Part shown: piece by piece, positions 46,199 through 56,368 of the stretch
Layout: each line of letters starts with the position of its first letter
Numbering within the stretch: position 1 is the stretch's first letter
DNA from: Saprospiraceae bacterium
GTDB taxonomy: Bacteria > Bacteroidota > Bacteroidia > Chitinophagales > Saprospiraceae
NCBI GenBank assembly: GCA_028280415.1
Contig: JANQLV010000076.1
Span: forward strand, 52,083-116,082
Direction of reading: 5' to 3'
Length of the DNA stretch: 64,000 nt
The notes under the pieces: model-generated
Told to the model about the DNA's origin: nothing
The model's database searches: none
What the model saw: the letters and a program-made list of their open reading frames with translations, nothing else
Made by a program: the position numbers and the translations under genes

Positions 46199-47641
46199 TT
46201 AAAACTCATAACATTTAACACGCTTACCTTTTCGACCGCCCCAGCCGCCGCCTGAGCCAAAGCCTATTTCGAATGGATTCACCTTAATTGCAAAATAAAT
46301 ATCTGATCCTGTAAAATTAGACCTTCCGATAAAACTTGTCAAATTCTCTGTTCCGATAGTAAGAAAGGCCAGTCGAAAAGAAGCTCCTACTCGAAAGCGA
46401 TTATAGTTGAAGAAACTCACAGGGATCATAGCACCAAACCATCGATGTTCAAACCTTGGTGCGATAGCCATAAGATTTCCCCGTCTTACGGCATTTTGCC
46501 GATAGGGAAGTCTTTGTATCAATGTTGCATTGACATAAAAATTATCCATGATCATATAGTCGGCCTGTAAGCTCAATGCTCCCGGCAACCATATGCTGAA
46601 ATTGTTCTGTTGCAGCGACAAGAGGGAATCTCCCAAAGATTGGGTACTGAATAATTCCAGTACTTCATCAACCTCGTCCAATCGCCGGTAATCATCGGAA
46701 GAAAGTTCAAAAACAGCGTCCGTATCTACCCGATGCTGCTGTGCATTCCTGTTAAAATTGATTCGGCCAATATCCAGGAGCGCCGCACCAAACTTCCATT
46801 TATAACTATCATCATATCCGTCAATTGTAAAAACTGCCCCCAGATCAAAAGCAATACCTCCGCCATTTCTACTCAGATTGAATCCCTCTCCATCCGCATT
46901 AGACAGCGTCAGGCCATATTCCAAATCCGGAGCATTAATCGAGATGGAATCATTACTTAATTGTGTCAATCCGAAAGTTTTATTACTGTTCAAAAAGACA
47001 GCCTCATAGCCGTTGAGAAACTTTAAAGAACCTCCAATATCCAGATTTCCGGAACTCATGATTATTCTCCGCGAGTAGTTAAGTCCAACTTCGCTCCAGC
47101 TCATTGCAGCTCCAATAAGCGGATCGATCCGAATCTCTTCACCAAAAGAAGTACGATCGAAGAAGTAATAATTCAGTTCGGATGGTGCTCTCTGTACACT
47201 TGCAGCACTTCTGAACTTGGTAAAAACCCCAAAACTATGACCATTCTCAAGATTAATCATTACCGAAGGGCCAAGTACCGTTGCATTTAGATTTACATAT
47301 TTTCTCCTGTTATTATCATAGAAATCAACGATAAGCATATTCTCGGGAAACTGATTTTCGGAGGGATAATTGGAAGCCAGATCTCCTTCGGGCAGGAGTC
47401 GAATAATCTCGGATACATTAGTATTGTAAATAAAGGCATAATTGGTTTCACCAAATATACCTGCTCCAAGCAAATTGACATCCCAGGCAAATTTACTACT
47501 GGGGCCATTCGCCGGATTCAATGCCAGGCTGTTAACTCCGGAATAGTTTTCGACGCCAAGCCCGATCTGTTCCTGAGCATTTACCAGAGTACTGCAAAAA
47601 AAGAATAGCAAATAAGTTAACCTGATCAATTGAGTTCTCAT
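46199..47641 (-). CDS. DUF5723 family outer-membrane beta-barrel protein
   Basis: 480 residues. Signal peptide about 1-22 (STLVNAQ). The mature start, EQIGLGVENYSGVNSLALNPAN, is the DUF5723/PorV-like opening in which the chain notes solved-barrel strands. Many alternating strands follow (DLGAVFTIDGYDDSYKWKFG; ARLEHRWFGAM-type late strands) and the C-terminus is FEIGFGSGGGWGG plus KCYEF. Outer-membrane location is expected; the cargo or ligand is unknown. A single minus-strand gene. Confidence 0.82.
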   Translation of the reverse strand: MRTQLIRLTYLLFFFCSTLVNAQEQIGLGVENYSGVNSLALNPANGPSSKFAWDVNLLGAGIFGETNYAFIYNTNVSEIIRLLPEGDLASNYPSENQFPENMLIVDFYDNNRRKYVNLNATVLGPSVMINLENGHSFGVFTKFRSAASVQRAPSELNYYFFDRTSFGEEIRIDPLIGAAMSWSEVGLNYSRRIIMSSGNLDIGGSLKFLNGYEAVFLNSNKTFGLTQLSNDSISINAPDLEYGLTLSNADGEGFNLSRNGGGIAFDLGAVFTIDGYDDSYKWKFGAALLDIGRINFNRNAQQHRVDTDAVFELSSDDYRRLDEVDEVLELFSTQSLGDSLLSLQQNNFSIWLPGALSLQADYMIMDNFYVNATLIQRLPYRQNAVRRGNLMAIAPRFEHRWFGAMIPVSFFNYNRFRVGASFRLAFLTIGTENLTSFIGRSNFTGSDIYFAIKVNPFEIGFGSGGGWGGRKGKRVKCYEF

Positions 47642-47843
47642 AATATTACAATTTTCTAAGTTCCTTTCGCCAGAATGGTATTTGGGGAATATTAATGTCT
47701 GTTTTCAAAAAACATTCCGCAAAACGATAAAATAGTGTAAGGTTTGAAACTTATAAATTGATAAAATATGGTATAAGAAGAATAATCGCAGGCAAATTTG
47801 ACGTTAAAAGTCAGTTTTTTATTGTTCCAATTATGTGAAAAGA

Positions 47844-48203
47844 CTAGAATCCGGCCAAAATTTTCGGAAGAAATATAATCACACCAATAATTGCCGCAGT
47901 GATTGCCATAATTAATACCGCTGCCGCCGCAACGTCTTTTGCCTTGCCTGCCAGCTCATTATAATCCGGAGAGACCAGATCTGTAAGGTATTCGATAGCA
48001 GTATTAAATGCTTCCGCCCCCAAAACCATACCTATTGCAAAGATTACCAGACACCATTCGGTAGTCGAAATAGAATAAAAATACCCCAAGGCAATAACCG
48101 TTATAGCAGCTAAAAGGTGAATAATGGCATTAGGCTCTGATTTGGCGAAATGCCCGATGCCGGCAAAGGCGTACTTGAAACTTTGGATACGCTTTTTAAG
48201 CAT
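47844..48203 (-). CDS. Diacylglycerol kinase family membrane protein (likely undecaprenol kinase)
   Basis: 119 residues, usual for the DgkA fold. Three hydrophobic helices (about 28-45, 50-67, 95-115). Conserved kinase motif AEAFNTAIEYLTDLV with the catalytic Glu, then PDYNELAGKAKDVAAAAVL. Gram-positive and Bacteroidota forms usually phosphorylate undecaprenol to recycle the lipid carrier for cell wall synthesis. It abuts the EEP phosphatase gene upstream with no gap, so the two are one transcription unit. Confidence 0.88.
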   Translation of the reverse strand: MLKKRIQSFKYAFAGIGHFAKSEPNAIIHLLAAITVIALGYFYSISTTEWCLVIFAIGMVLGAEAFNTAIEYLTDLVSPDYNELAGKAKDVAAAAVLIMAITAAIIGVIIFLPKILAGF

Positions 48204-49166
48204 TTATAAAGAAGATGAATAATCAGCATTAAATTGATACGCCCCTCTGACTCCAATATGTCCGGCATCGATATGTTCCATATCTTCAAAATAAATACAC
48301 TCTAATTGATTCGAGTAGAAAATATGATCTGAAGGTAGTTTAAAAATTGAAAACGAGCCATTAGGATTTGGGAAAAAGCCTCTTCGGCTATCCATCAGAT
48401 TTGCAACCGATCGAAAATCCTGAATCTCGTAAGACCAGGGAACAGCATTATAATCTCCTATTGTCAAAACGGGACAGGAAGATTCGTTGGAATAAGAAGC
48501 GATCCGGTGCAAATGTTTTCTTAAACGCTTGTAATCACTGGTATAAAAAGGAGGCAAAGCATGAGAAGTGATAAAGCAAATCTCCTGACTTGACCCGCTT
48601 AGCGCTATTGTACCAACTATATTTGGAACGCCTGCGCAGACAAAAGTGTCAACACTATTAAAGGGTAATTTGGAATAAACGGCCAGCCCAAAGGGATCCG
48701 CGCGAACAACAGTTTTGGAATATGGATATACTTCATTCAAATTCTCTCGCAGGACCATATCCCAATCCGGGGTAACTTCCTGAAGGGAAATCAAATCAGC
48801 ATGAGAATTCAATATTTCATCAATAATAAATTGATAATCATCGGTTGCAGAGACATTAAAATGGGCCACATCAATTGCTACATCATTCGTGGGTTGAGCC
48901 AGTGCCAGTTCACTATTCGTAGTGTATTTCAAAAAAAGGCAAAGGCCCGCACAAGCTGCAAAACTGGTAAACATCAGCCGGTAGCTTTTTAATATTAAAA
49001 AGATTAATCCCAGTGCCAAATAAGACAACATTATCTGTACGGCAAAATTAGCTCCTATCTTAAAGATGAAAAAATCGGGCGGGAAAACACAAATGACAAC
49101 GCCAGTCAAAATAAGAAAGCTTATAGGGCGATGTATGTATCTGGAATTTAGAATTTTGGTTACCAT
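48204..49166 (-). CDS. Membrane-anchored endonuclease/exonuclease/phosphatase-family protein
   Basis: 320 residues. Residues 1-90 contain three hydrophobic helices (PISFLILTGVVICVFPP; ANFAVQIMLSYLALGLIFLI; LMFTSFAACAGLCLFL). The EEP domain (about 100-315) follows outside: VAHFNVS, SLQEVTPDW (catalytic Glu), TSHALPP, GDYNAVPWS and late SDHIFYS (Asp-His). The substrate may be a nucleic acid or phosphorylated lipid headgroup. Co-transcription with the diacylglycerol kinase points to lipid metabolism as the better guess. Confidence 0.85.
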   Translation of the reverse strand: MVTKILNSRYIHRPISFLILTGVVICVFPPDFFIFKIGANFAVQIMLSYLALGLIFLILKSYRLMFTSFAACAGLCLFLKYTTNSELALAQPTNDVAIDVAHFNVSATDDYQFIIDEILNSHADLISLQEVTPDWDMVLRENLNEVYPYSKTVVRADPFGLAVYSKLPFNSVDTFVCAGVPNIVGTIALSGSSQEICFITSHALPPFYTSDYKRLRKHLHRIASYSNESSCPVLTIGDYNAVPWSYEIQDFRSVANLMDSRRGFFPNPNGSFSIFKLPSDHIFYSNQLECIYFEDMEHIDAGHIGVRGAYQFNADYSSSL

Positions 49167-49319
49167 AGTTCAGATGCAAAGATAAAAACATTCGAGATAT
49201 GTTGGTGCATAAGCTCAGCTAGTCCAGGGCACATCTAATTATCTACAATTTTACTATATAAATCATTGATTACCAAAATTTTCCAGGTAATTTTACAAAA
49301 AATCAACAATGAGCATTAA

Positions 49320-52300
49320 TTAATCCAATTGTCCGGCTAATACCGCTGTCTTTTTGAAATATTCCACCTCTCCATCGGCCTTAAATAACTCAATCCATAT
49401 CACATAAATACCTATTCTGGCTTTACTCCCATTATCCGTATCTCCTTCCCATTTGAAGGTTCCTTCCACAGCCAGCGACTGATTATTTACCAACTCTTTC
49501 ACCAACCTTCCATTCGCATCATAACAGTTGATATTGGCTACCCAGCCGCTTTGCTCCGTTTGGTAATTAATTTGTAAAAAATCTTCAAAGCCATCATTAT
49601 CCGGCGAAAATCGAGGATTAGGAATATCAAAAATATTATCTCCCCCCTCCCCCGTTTCCATAAATTGCGAATTGAGATAGGTTGGAGTAGCAAAACCTGC
49701 TACTTCCGCAGCCGATTGCCAGTTATTAATATCTTCGCTCGCTCCCTCAAAACTGATCCTCTCCAAAGAAACGCCTTCTTCATCATCCAGTAAGGGATTG
49801 TGAAAATCATCCGTATAAGCAAACTCATCAATGATTCTTGGCCCAAGAACATCCGGAACAAAAATCACCACCGCATCGCCTCCATTCTTATAAGCCGGAA
49901 CACTGCTAACTATCATTGCATAAATGTTTTCGACAAAATAATTGTCAATTATATTTTGCGGAGAGGCAGACAGGACTATATAGTCCCCGGGAAACATTAA
50001 AAAATCTGTAATTATTTCAAAATTGCTATCGATGTCCTGCCCTTCATCATCCCTATCTGCAATATGCAGATCACTAATGTTTAAAACTTTATCCGAACGG
50101 TTGTATAATTCTACGAATCGGGAACCACCACTTAAGGGGTCGTACAAAACTTCGTTAATGATTATGTCTTTTTCCTCAATGGTTTCCGGAATTGCAAACC
50201 TGGCCCGGTCAAATAAACCAGCACCATTTCCAGAACAATCCTCCAGCCCGGAGCTAATTACTACCTCGTAGATAACTCCGGCTTCCAGATTTTCACTAAA
50301 ACTCAGAGCTATTATATTATACGGGGCAATTTCACTAGCCGAAGTGATCGTCAAACCTTCCACTGTATAATTAGCAATATCCTCGGCACTCATTTGATCC
50401 AAAGCTTTATTAAAAAATAATCTTACTTCATTCGACGCCACCGGAAAAGCATTAATCAAATCAAGAGGACTATCATCAATCGTATTATCCAAAACACTAT
50501 TTACGGTTCCCGGTGTACCGCCAAGAGCAGCATTGGAAGCTCGCCAGTTGCTGCTAAAAAGACAGGGAGCATTAGGATTAATCAACTCAATCGTCCAGCC
50601 CCCTTCGGTTTTATCCGCATCCTGATAAAAGCTCTGATCATAATCTACGGAATGAATGAGTGCTCCTGATGTATCCAATAATGCGAATTCATCCGCTTCG
50701 TTTCCAAGGCCAATAAAATTGTCCAAAGCCAGAGTATCTCCGAATACTCCGAAATTGTTGGTATTACCGGCTTCGTAAAGGATCACATAACTATCGGGAC
50801 GAAGTAAGTAAAATGGCAGTTCAACCGACTCACTAGACTTAAAAAGTTGAAAGCCTTCCAAATTGATGGTTTTATCACTACGATTATAAAGTTCTATAAA
50901 CTCTTGTTCAGGTAACCCAAAAGAAGGCGAAAAATCCGGATAAAATTCGTTGATTAAAATATCATAGCGTTCGGCTGGCTGAGCCTGAAAAAAGGTAAAG
51001 TCAAAAACAAAATTTCCAATCACATTTCCGGAACAATCACTAATAAGCTCATTCATTTCCAAAGTATAGGTTTGCTGATCCACTAAAAAAGGAGCGTTTA
51101 AAGTCAATCGAACCGTCCTGAGATCATCTTCCAAAACAGCATCGCTAATGCCGCCCGTGCCCTGAATCGTATATGCGGTATTTATGATCGTCCCAATACC
51201 CATTTCTTCATTAAAAAGAAGCAATAACTCGTTTTGGGAAATCGCTACTACTTCTAATAAAACAGGAGCGCTGTCATCAATTGAGTTTTCAAAAATGGAG
51301 TTTTCAGTTCCCGGAGTCCCTCCCTCGTTTGCATTAGACGCTCTCCAGTTGGATATTCCCCGACAATACAAATTCGGATTAATCAATTCAATCGACCAGC
51401 CTCCATTATCTTTTTCTTCATCCTGATAGGTATCTGTATCATAACTGACTTCGTGAATGAGTATAGCTTCATTATTTCTAATACCTACTATATCTCCACC
51501 ATCATTCAGGCTAAACAATCCGGAAACTCCGAGTACCGCGCCGAATGAAAGATAGTCCACAACATTAGCCGCATCACATATAATTAAATAGCTTTGTGGA
51601 GGCAAGACATAGGCTGGTAACAGCCTTGTATTACTGGCATCGAAAATCTCGAAATCTTCTAGATTAATCGCTTTGTCGCTCCTATTGAACAATTCGATAT
51701 ATTCAGCATCCGGTAAAGAGGTGATCGCAGGATCCGGTTCGGGAAACAATTCATTTATCAAAATATCAAATGCTACAGCTTGTTCCAATAAAAAATAGGT
51801 GAATCCAAACTGGGTTTCCGATAGTGTATTATTATTCAAATCCGAAACACCCTGAACGCTAAGTATATAGGAAATACCGCTACTTAGATCCGATACATCC
51901 AGTAATACCCTGGAAGGATCAGTATCTAAACTTGCCCCGTTTACGACAATACCATTATCCAGTGTATAATTAGTGATTAGTTCGGCTGAAGCCGTTTCCA
52001 GCGGTTCATTAAATTGCACGGATACCGTATTCATATCCAGCGCTTCGACATGGAGCAATTCTGGAGCTTCCTGATCCTCAACAATAGGCCCAATGATGAT
52101 GTCATCAAAAAAGAACTTGTCTCTACGGGTAACTCCATAAACGCATTTAAACCCAAAATAACTCCCCCCATTATAAGTGGCGTCCACTACATTGCCTTCC
52201 AGTTGAAAATCAGTCCCTCCCGTATAATCGGCCCAAAGCTGCCAATTGGCCGTAGCATCCCTGCTGACTCTGACTCTGACTGCCGGATCAGTAGCTACCG

Positions 52301-52724
52301 CTCCGGTTGTTCCGCTTAAAATGATTGTAGAACCCGTTCCGTCCTGTCTTCGCAACTCTATACTGTCATCCGAGCCGCTCTGCCCAATCTGCAAATAGTA
52401 GCCTTGAAGTTCCCCGTCAAAATCAGGATTATTCGAATTGAGATAAACCCTTAAAAAATTGGATGCCGAAGGGGCAAATTCCAAACGAAAGAAAAATTCC
52501 CAAACCGTACTATCGGCTGTTGGCGCGAGTGTATATACCGAAGACTCTCCCGCATCTATATCCATCAGCTGTAGTTCATTTTGTGCATTAACAATATAGA
52601 TATCCGTATTTCCAAACCAGTCAGGATCATTTGGAAAACTATTATCATCAAAATTGTCCTCGAATTGAGCATTCAAAGAAAAATTAAGCATTATTAGCAC
52701 TAGCCCTAAAAAGATATTTTTCAT
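49320..52724 (-). CDS. Giant secreted protein with lamin-tail (LTD) domains and gliding-type C-terminus
   Basis: 1134 residues from ATG 52722-52724, just before a signal peptide (MKNIFLGLVLIMLNFSLNAQ). The frame stays open to 52853, but that part is not signal-like. A lectin/glucanase-like jelly roll (about 20-220) is followed by alternating Big_5/SbsA-like Ig domains (LHVEALDMNTVSVQFNEPL...) and three lamin-tail domains that begin ILINELFPEP, ILINEFYPD and IIINEVLYDP, each with an (E/V)LFNRSDK-type core. The end (RFSPDNDGFEDFL, GIYVIWIELF) is the T9SS type B/FlgD-like C-terminal domain. Surface adhesion or matrix binding is inference. Confidence 0.83.
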   Translation of the reverse strand: MKNIFLGLVLIMLNFSLNAQFEDNFDDNSFPNDPDWFGNTDIYIVNAQNELQLMDIDAGESSVYTLAPTADSTVWEFFFRLEFAPSASNFLRVYLNSNNPDFDGELQGYYLQIGQSGSDDSIELRRQDGTGSTIILSGTTGAVATDPAVRVRVSRDATANWQLWADYTGGTDFQLEGNVVDATYNGGSYFGFKCVYGVTRRDKFFFDDIIIGPIVEDQEAPELLHVEALDMNTVSVQFNEPLETASAELITNYTLDNGIVVNGASLDTDPSRVLLDVSDLSSGISYILSVQGVSDLNNNTLSETQFGFTYFLLEQAVAFDILINELFPEPDPAITSLPDAEYIELFNRSDKAINLEDFEIFDASNTRLLPAYVLPPQSYLIICDAANVVDYLSFGAVLGVSGLFSLNDGGDIVGIRNNEAILIHEVSYDTDTYQDEEKDNGGWSIELINPNLYCRGISNWRASNANEGGTPGTENSIFENSIDDSAPVLLEVVAISQNELLLLFNEEMGIGTIINTAYTIQGTGGISDAVLEDDLRTVRLTLNAPFLVDQQTYTLEMNELISDCSGNVIGNFVFDFTFFQAQPAERYDILINEFYPDFSPSFGLPEQEFIELYNRSDKTINLEGFQLFKSSESVELPFYLLRPDSYVILYEAGNTNNFGVFGDTLALDNFIGLGNEADEFALLDTSGALIHSVDYDQSFYQDADKTEGGWTIELINPNAPCLFSSNWRASNAALGGTPGTVNSVLDNTIDDSPLDLINAFPVASNEVRLFFNKALDQMSAEDIANYTVEGLTITSASEIAPYNIIALSFSENLEAGVIYEVVISSGLEDCSGNGAGLFDRARFAIPETIEEKDIIINEVLYDPLSGGSRFVELYNRSDKVLNISDLHIADRDDEGQDIDSNFEIITDFLMFPGDYIVLSASPQNIIDNYFVENIYAMIVSSVPAYKNGGDAVVIFVPDVLGPRIIDEFAYTDDFHNPLLDDEEGVSLERISFEGASEDINNWQSAAEVAGFATPTYLNSQFMETGEGGDNIFDIPNPRFSPDNDGFEDFLQINYQTEQSGWVANINCYDANGRLVKELVNNQSLAVEGTFKWEGDTDNGSKARIGIYVIWIELFKADGEVEYFKKTAVLAGQLD

Positions 52725-52883
52725 TGACAAAGAGGGTTTGGTACTGTTTGTGTGTAGAATCCTTGATTTTGTTAATGTTACAGCATGAGAAATAGTAAAC
52801 AAACTGGAAATACTATTTTCTGCCCAATAAGAGCCTCCTGCTATATTTTGCAATCCAATTTTAACGTGAAATTACAAAGTCAT

Positions 52884-52974
52884 CAAAGATAAGAGGTGCT
52901 GACAACAAAAAGAATGTCTTTGATAGCTTTATAAATTAAAAGTAAGCAATAAAATATAAATGCTCTTATCTTTG
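52884..52974. promoter_or_regulatory. Two divergent TATCTTTG promoter boxes
   Basis: TATCTTTG occurs on the minus strand at 52884-52891 (with TTTTTG about 14 bases upstream of it) and on the plus strand at 52967-52974. Both match the -7 consensus TAnnTTTG. They would serve the lamin-tail gene and asd. The rest of the 320-base gap (52725-53045) holds nothing further. Confidence 0.35.
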
Positions 52975-53045
52975 TGCTTCACTTAACATCACCAAGCTCA
53001 AAGCTTTGAATATTTTTTACGAAAAATTAAGAAAGATTTAAAATC

Positions 53046-54059
53046 ATGAAAGTGGCAATTGTTGGAGCGACTGGCTTAGTAGGATCAGTAATGCGTCGCG
53101 TACTGGAAGAAAGAAATTTCCCGGTTACAACTTTTATTCCTGTGGCATCGCCCAGATCAGTAGGTAAAGAGATTGAATTTAACAATCAGAAGTATACGAT
53201 TACAGGCATGGAAGATGCCATTGAGATGAAACCGGATATTGCCATTTTCTCGGCAGGTGGCAGTACATCCAGAGAATGGGCACCAAAATTTGCCGCTGCC
53301 GGTACAACCGTTATTGATAATAGTAGCGCCTGGAGAATGGATGCTGATAAAAAACTGGTGGTTCCGGAAATCAATGCGTCTTTATTGACTACGGAAGATA
53401 AAATTATCGCCAATCCGAATTGCAGTACGATTCAGATGGTGCTCGCACTCTTGCCAATTCACAGGGATTACGGTATCGAACGATTGGTCATTTCTACCTA
53501 TCAAAGTGTTACAGGCACCGGCGTAGCCGCAGTCAAACAATTAGAGGATGAAAGAAAAGGAATAACAGGCGAGAAAGTATATCCGCATCCGATCGACAAA
53601 AATTGCCTCCCGCATGGGGGAAGTTTTGAAGCAAATGGTTATACCAGCGAAGAGATGAAGCTCGTAAATGAAACGCGCAAAATACTCGGTGATCCTTCGA
53701 TTAATATCACGGCCACTGTAGTACGCGTTCCGGTGATTGGCGGACACTCCGAAGCAGTCAATATTGAAACCCGGCAAGCTTTTGAATTGAAGGATATCAT
53801 AAAGGGTCTGGAAGCTACTCCCGGAATTATTGTGGAAGATGACCCGATTAATAATATTTATCCAATGCCCCTGAATGCTCATGAAAGAGACGAGGTTTTT
53901 GTTGGAAGGATTCGAAGGGATATATCACGTCCAAATGCACTGGACATGTGGATTGTATCTGATAATCTTAGGAAGGGAGCTGCTACAAATGCTGTTCAAA
54001 TTGCAGAATATCTGGTAGAACATTCATTAGTAGGCCAGCATACGGTTCAATCCCGATAA
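53046..54059 (+). CDS. asd: Aspartate-semialdehyde dehydrogenase
   Basis: 337 residues, full length. NADP-binding GATGLVGSVM at 7-16; active-site Cys126 in ANPNCSTIQ; late active-site His in VIGGHSEAV. It reduces beta-aspartyl phosphate to aspartate semialdehyde for lysine/diaminopimelate, threonine and methionine synthesis. A single gene with its own promoter region; neighbours are unrelated. Confidence 0.97.
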   Translation: MKVAIVGATGLVGSVMRRVLEERNFPVTTFIPVASPRSVGKEIEFNNQKYTITGMEDAIEMKPDIAIFSAGGSTSREWAPKFAAAGTTVIDNSSAWRMDADKKLVVPEINASLLTTEDKIIANPNCSTIQMVLALLPIHRDYGIERLVISTYQSVTGTGVAAVKQLEDERKGITGEKVYPHPIDKNCLPHGGSFEANGYTSEEMKLVNETRKILGDPSINITATVVRVPVIGGHSEAVNIETRQAFELKDIIKGLEATPGIIVEDDPINNIYPMPLNAHERDEVFVGRIRRDISRPNALDMWIVSDNLRKGAATNAVQIAEYLVEHSLVGQHTVQSR

Positions 54060-54429
54060 AAAACAATTGTCTAAAAACAAGTGTAAAATTTGAGGTTTAT
54101 CATTCATTTGTCTATTTTTAAATAGATGATTTGCTGAAGAATGACTTTACGGGACATTACACAGCAGCAAAAGATACATGAATTTGTCATTTACAGGAGG
54201 TATATTTTTTAAAAATTAGAAGTATTCGTGACGCTTCATGCCTCTCCCAAAAGATTTAATATAATAGACTTTTATTTTTAGAACTATAAACAAACAAGTG
54301 ATATACAGTCAGGAAATGCTATTATTTGCCTGAGTAATCGATGACTTTTTAACAACACTGTAGTAATTAAAAGACCGCCTGAATACAGTGAAACGACGAT
54401 TTTTTTACTAACGAAATTGAATTTGAATT
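54060..54429. other. 370-base gap between asd and the coiled-coil gene
   Basis: No gene is seen. It contains a modest hairpin at 54309-54333 (TCAGG/CCTGA plus AAAT/ATTT with a bulge) about 100 bases before the coiled-coil gene, and no clear asd terminator. Confidence 0.4.
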
Positions 54430-55788
54430 ATGAAAACGAAGTTAGTACTTTGGGGTACTGATGCTAATGAGCTTAAGGTATTAATCGCGATCAGTTTGCG
54501 CGCACTTGAAAACAAAATCGATATCTGGACCTTTCCGGAGGATACGGTTACCGAAGAATTTGGAAAAAGAATGATGGATGAATGGAGGGTCGGTAAAGAT
54601 CTGGAATTCCCGGAAGGCTATACGCATATGGAAAGAGAACTGACCATATCAGAGGGACTTCTGCCCGATGATCTGAAAGTTACCCGGGGGGATTTGATTC
54701 AAAGAGCACAAACCGAATGGCATTTTGCAGTGCTTTCCGCAAAACTCAATGAAGCATATCAGACCGAATTTGCCGAATTAAAGGAAAAAATTGACAAATT
54801 GACTTCGTATGATTCCTCCGCCTGGGATTCACTAAAAGTCTTCTGGAACAAGGTACAAAGTCAAGTACGGGATAAAAATCTTTTCAGAGAGCATGCCGAT
54901 AATCTTAGAGACGGAACAAATGAGCTTTTTGCAAAATTAAAAGCACTTAGAAATACGCTCGACGAAGAGTTCAATACCCTGTCAAAAGAGCATTTTGAAA
55001 AATTCCATGCCACTCTGGAAGGAATAGAAAAGCGTATTTCCGAAGGTATGAATCTTACCGTCATCTTTGATGAATTGAAAAAAATCCAGCGCGAGTTTAA
55101 AGACACAAGGTTCAATAAAGAACATCGATCAAAACTCTGGCAAAAGATAGATGATGCATTCAAATCCGTAAAAGAAAAGAAATTTGGAAATAATGCTTAT
55201 AATGAAAGTACGCCATTAGACAGGATTCAGCGTCGATATGACGGTTTATTGAGTGCCATTGAAAAAATGGAGCGGTCTATTCAGCGTGACCGGGATGATT
55301 TGGCTTTCCAGAATAAAAAAGTAGAGAATTCGGAAGGACAACTCGAAGCACAGATTCGGCAGGCAAAAATCAAGATGATTGATGAACGAATTCGTTCAAA
55401 GGAGGAGAAATTGAGTGATATGCTCAAAACAAAGGCAGAATTAGAAGCCAAAATTGCCAGTCTCCAGGCCAAGGCGGCTAAAGAAAAGGAGATACAGGAA
55501 GCCAAAAAGGCCGCAAAAGAAAAAATTGCTTCTCAAATTAAAGATGCTGAAGAATCCAGAAGCGAAGCGGATGAAGAAAAGCTTAAAAAAGCTGCAGAAG
55601 CAATTAAAGATAAAAAATCTCCATCTGATGACTCTCTACTCGGTGCGATCGGCACTACTATGAGCGAAACGCTTGAAGACGTAGTGGATACTATCAAAGC
55701 AGTAGCAGAAGTAGTGGGCGATAAGATTGAAGAAAAAGTAGAAGAGATAAAAGAGGATATTGCTAAGGCTAAAGAAGAGGAAGAATAA
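54430..55788 (+). CDS. Long coiled-coil protein with DUF349-like segments
   Basis: 452 residues, cytoplasmic. Residues 1-85 form a globular start (KTKLVLWGTDANELKVLIAISLRAL). The rest is helical and highly charged with heptads, mainly 110-390. The segment EHRSKLWQKIDDAFKSVKEKKF resembles a DUF349 repeat. An Ala/Lys/Glu-rich stretch (about 340-395) leads to an amphipathic tail (LEDVVDTIKAVAEVVGDKIEEKVEEI). Function unknown; a structural or nucleic-acid role is possible. It is followed by a strong terminator. Confidence 0.75.
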   Translation: MKTKLVLWGTDANELKVLIAISLRALENKIDIWTFPEDTVTEEFGKRMMDEWRVGKDLEFPEGYTHMERELTISEGLLPDDLKVTRGDLIQRAQTEWHFAVLSAKLNEAYQTEFAELKEKIDKLTSYDSSAWDSLKVFWNKVQSQVRDKNLFREHADNLRDGTNELFAKLKALRNTLDEEFNTLSKEHFEKFHATLEGIEKRISEGMNLTVIFDELKKIQREFKDTRFNKEHRSKLWQKIDDAFKSVKEKKFGNNAYNESTPLDRIQRRYDGLLSAIEKMERSIQRDRDDLAFQNKKVENSEGQLEAQIRQAKIKMIDERIRSKEEKLSDMLKTKAELEAKIASLQAKAAKEKEIQEAKKAAKEKIASQIKDAEESRSEADEEKLKKAAEAIKDKKSPSDDSLLGAIGTTMSETLEDVVDTIKAVAEVVGDKIEEKVEEIKEDIAKAKEEEE

Positions 55789-55817
55789 ACTGCCTGTTCG
55801 TTTTTTTTCGTAAAAAG

Positions 55818-55868
55818 AATACCCCGTATTTCTCCCTTATGGACGAGATACGGGGTATTTTAGTTTTT
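55818..55868 (+). terminator. Terminator of the coiled-coil gene
   Basis: AATACCCCGTAT (55818-55829) and ATACGGGGTATT (55848-55859) are exact complements, followed by TTAGTTTTT. Confidence 0.85.
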
Positions 55869-56368
55869 GCCTATTGTAAATGTACAATGAATTAGTGCTT
55901 ATCGAACAGAAATTCTGTTTCCGGCTTTCCTGGAAAACTACTCATTCTACCTTAAAGCTTTTGTTTAAAACAATCGGGGAAATATATGCTGTAATACCCC
56001 GGGATTCCCTTGCAAAGTGTCTGTTCGGTGTAAACCATAAAAAGGATCGCTTTTCCTATTTCGAAACTCGTAATTCGAAACTCGAATTTCGAAATACGAT
56101 TTTATCCCCAAAGTCTCCGATTAGTACAGCTAAGAATTAATGCATCAATTTTAGCTCCGCCAGAATAATTTAGTAAAGCACTTTTCATATATAAAATATT
56201 TCTATTTTTTATACTGTAAAAATGTAACTTTCCTATATATTCCAAGTTGTTATATGTATTAAATTCCTCCTCTGTCATTTTTTATTTCTGATGCATTTTT
56301 GTCTCTAATCTGCATCAGCAAGAACCTATTTTTTATTTAAAATCTAACTTTAAGAGACTATTTTAGAT
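55869..56368. other. 500-base non-coding stretch with a short TTCGAAA repeat
   Basis: No convincing gene; an 86-codon plus-strand frame at 55880 is not protein-like. At 56059-56100 a TTCGAAA-CTCG motif is repeated about three times in diverged form (TTTCGAAACTCG, ATTCGAAACTCG, ATTTCGAAATACG). Left border of the accessory-looking region. Confidence 0.5.

Noticed and set aside
52725..52853. Extension of the lamin-tail protein by 43 residues
   Set aside because: The extension places a good signal peptide in the interior of the protein; the Met at 52724 gives a normal export signal.
55880..56140. An 86-codon frame after the coiled-coil gene
   Set aside because: It starts right after a terminator, passes through the TTCGAAA repeat and looks random.
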